From positions 35,563-99,562 of the forward strand of contig NZ_SOAZ01000011.1 in assembly GCF_004364155.1 (NCBI RefSeq): a stretch of DNA of 64,000 nucleotides. Direction: 5' to 3'. Each line of letters starts with the position of its first letter. Positions within the stretch are counted from its first letter, which is position 1. Shown here one piece after another: positions 63,843 through 64,000 of the stretch. Both the position numbers and the translations under genes were made by a program. Source of the DNA: Fonticella tunisiensis (GTDB lineage: Bacteria > Bacillota > Clostridia > Clostridiales > Caloramatoraceae). Below the pieces are notes generated by a model. It had not been told where the DNA came from. It saw only the letters and a list, made by a program, of their open reading frames with translations, and searched no databases.

Positions 63843-64000
63843 ATGCCAAGGGCTGCACGCATTAAAAGCACCGATTCAATATATCACATCATGGTAAGGA
63901 GCAACGACGGGCTTCTTCTCTTCAGGGAAAACAAGGATAAGGATGCCTTTCTAAACCTCGTAAAGGGCTATCAGGAGCAGTTTGGCTTTAAGGTATACGC
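63843..64000 (+). CDS. REP-type (Y1/TnpA) transposase, partial
   Basis: The first 52 codons of a single-strand HUH-tyrosine transposase: MPRAARIKSTDSIYHIMVRS, FRENKDKDAFLNLVKGYQEQ and FGFKVY. The protein is cut by the window edge, so the HUH and Tyr residues cannot be seen. RBS AAGGAGTGAT. It has the same start as the remnant at 55098. It is the likely source of the GGGACAGTTCACA repeats. Confidence 0.8.
   Translation, partial: MPRAARIKSTDSIYHIMVRSNDGLLLFRENKDKDAFLNLVKGYQEQFGFKVY

Overview
The window comes from a low-GC, AT-rich genome of a spore-forming Firmicute of class Clostridia. The evidence is GatCAB gene order, the tig-clpP-clpX-lonB-lon-engB run, DUF1540, DUF1657, DUF4044, DUF2680 and DUF5661 small proteins, a large CCA-encoding tRNA cluster, TTG and GTG starts behind strong AGGAGG sites, and heavy AGA/AGG/ATA codon use. 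The genus cannot be fixed from sequence alone; Caloramator-like clostridia would fit, but that is inference.

Layout. 1-5.3 kb: the 3' part of ligA, a small membrane protein and gatCAB. 5.9-11.6 kb: an oligopeptide ABC importer (oppBCDF, with the binding protein oppA last), facing a hidden DUF1540 gene. 11.8-16.6 kb: an unknown helical protein, an AIR-synthase/HypE-like protein, rph, rdgB and a YfcE-type phosphodiesterase. 16.7-18.1 kb: thirteen tRNA genes. 18.1-23.1 kb: hypothetical genes, a TIM-barrel protein and a ComEC-like metallo-hydrolase lipoprotein. 23.3-31.5 kb: trigger factor, ClpP, ClpX, LonB, Lon and EngB, a protein-quality-control block. 31.8-33.5 kb: a CPBP protease and an EamA transporter.

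33.5-38.6 kb is the most unusual part. Thirteen small genes on the minus strand encode very hydrophobic or low-complexity proteins, most falling into three paralogous families. They appear to form four transcription units, and each unit is headed by the same roughly 55-bp upstream module (TGTAACC, 15-16 nt, an AATA-type box, then a TTCGA box). I recognise none of the families. A co-regulated envelope or spore-surface system is the natural hypothesis, but it is inference.

38.8-49 kb is accessory: a TetR regulator, a split LysO lysine exporter, a short radical SAM protein whose terminator is followed directly by a complete group II intron, a second CPBP protease, a decayed citrate lyase locus that keeps an intact citC, and small secreted or membrane proteins. 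49-54.5 kb: a two-component system, a DUF4044 peptide, mltG, isoaspartyl dipeptidase and DUF1657. 54.7-58.4 kb: a lone tRNA-Gly next to a recombinase scrap, a REP-type transposase remnant, a dead tag gene, a His-tailed protein and gnd. 58.7-63.7 kb: a secreted protein, a BcrAB-like ABC exporter and a second two-component system. The window ends inside a REP-type transposase.

Two families of non-coding mobile repeats run through the intergenic space. One is a long imperfect palindrome with TTAACTTGTTGTGCTAG-like ends (five copies plus a fragment). The other has GGGACAGTTCACA ends and matches the transposase at the right edge (three copies).
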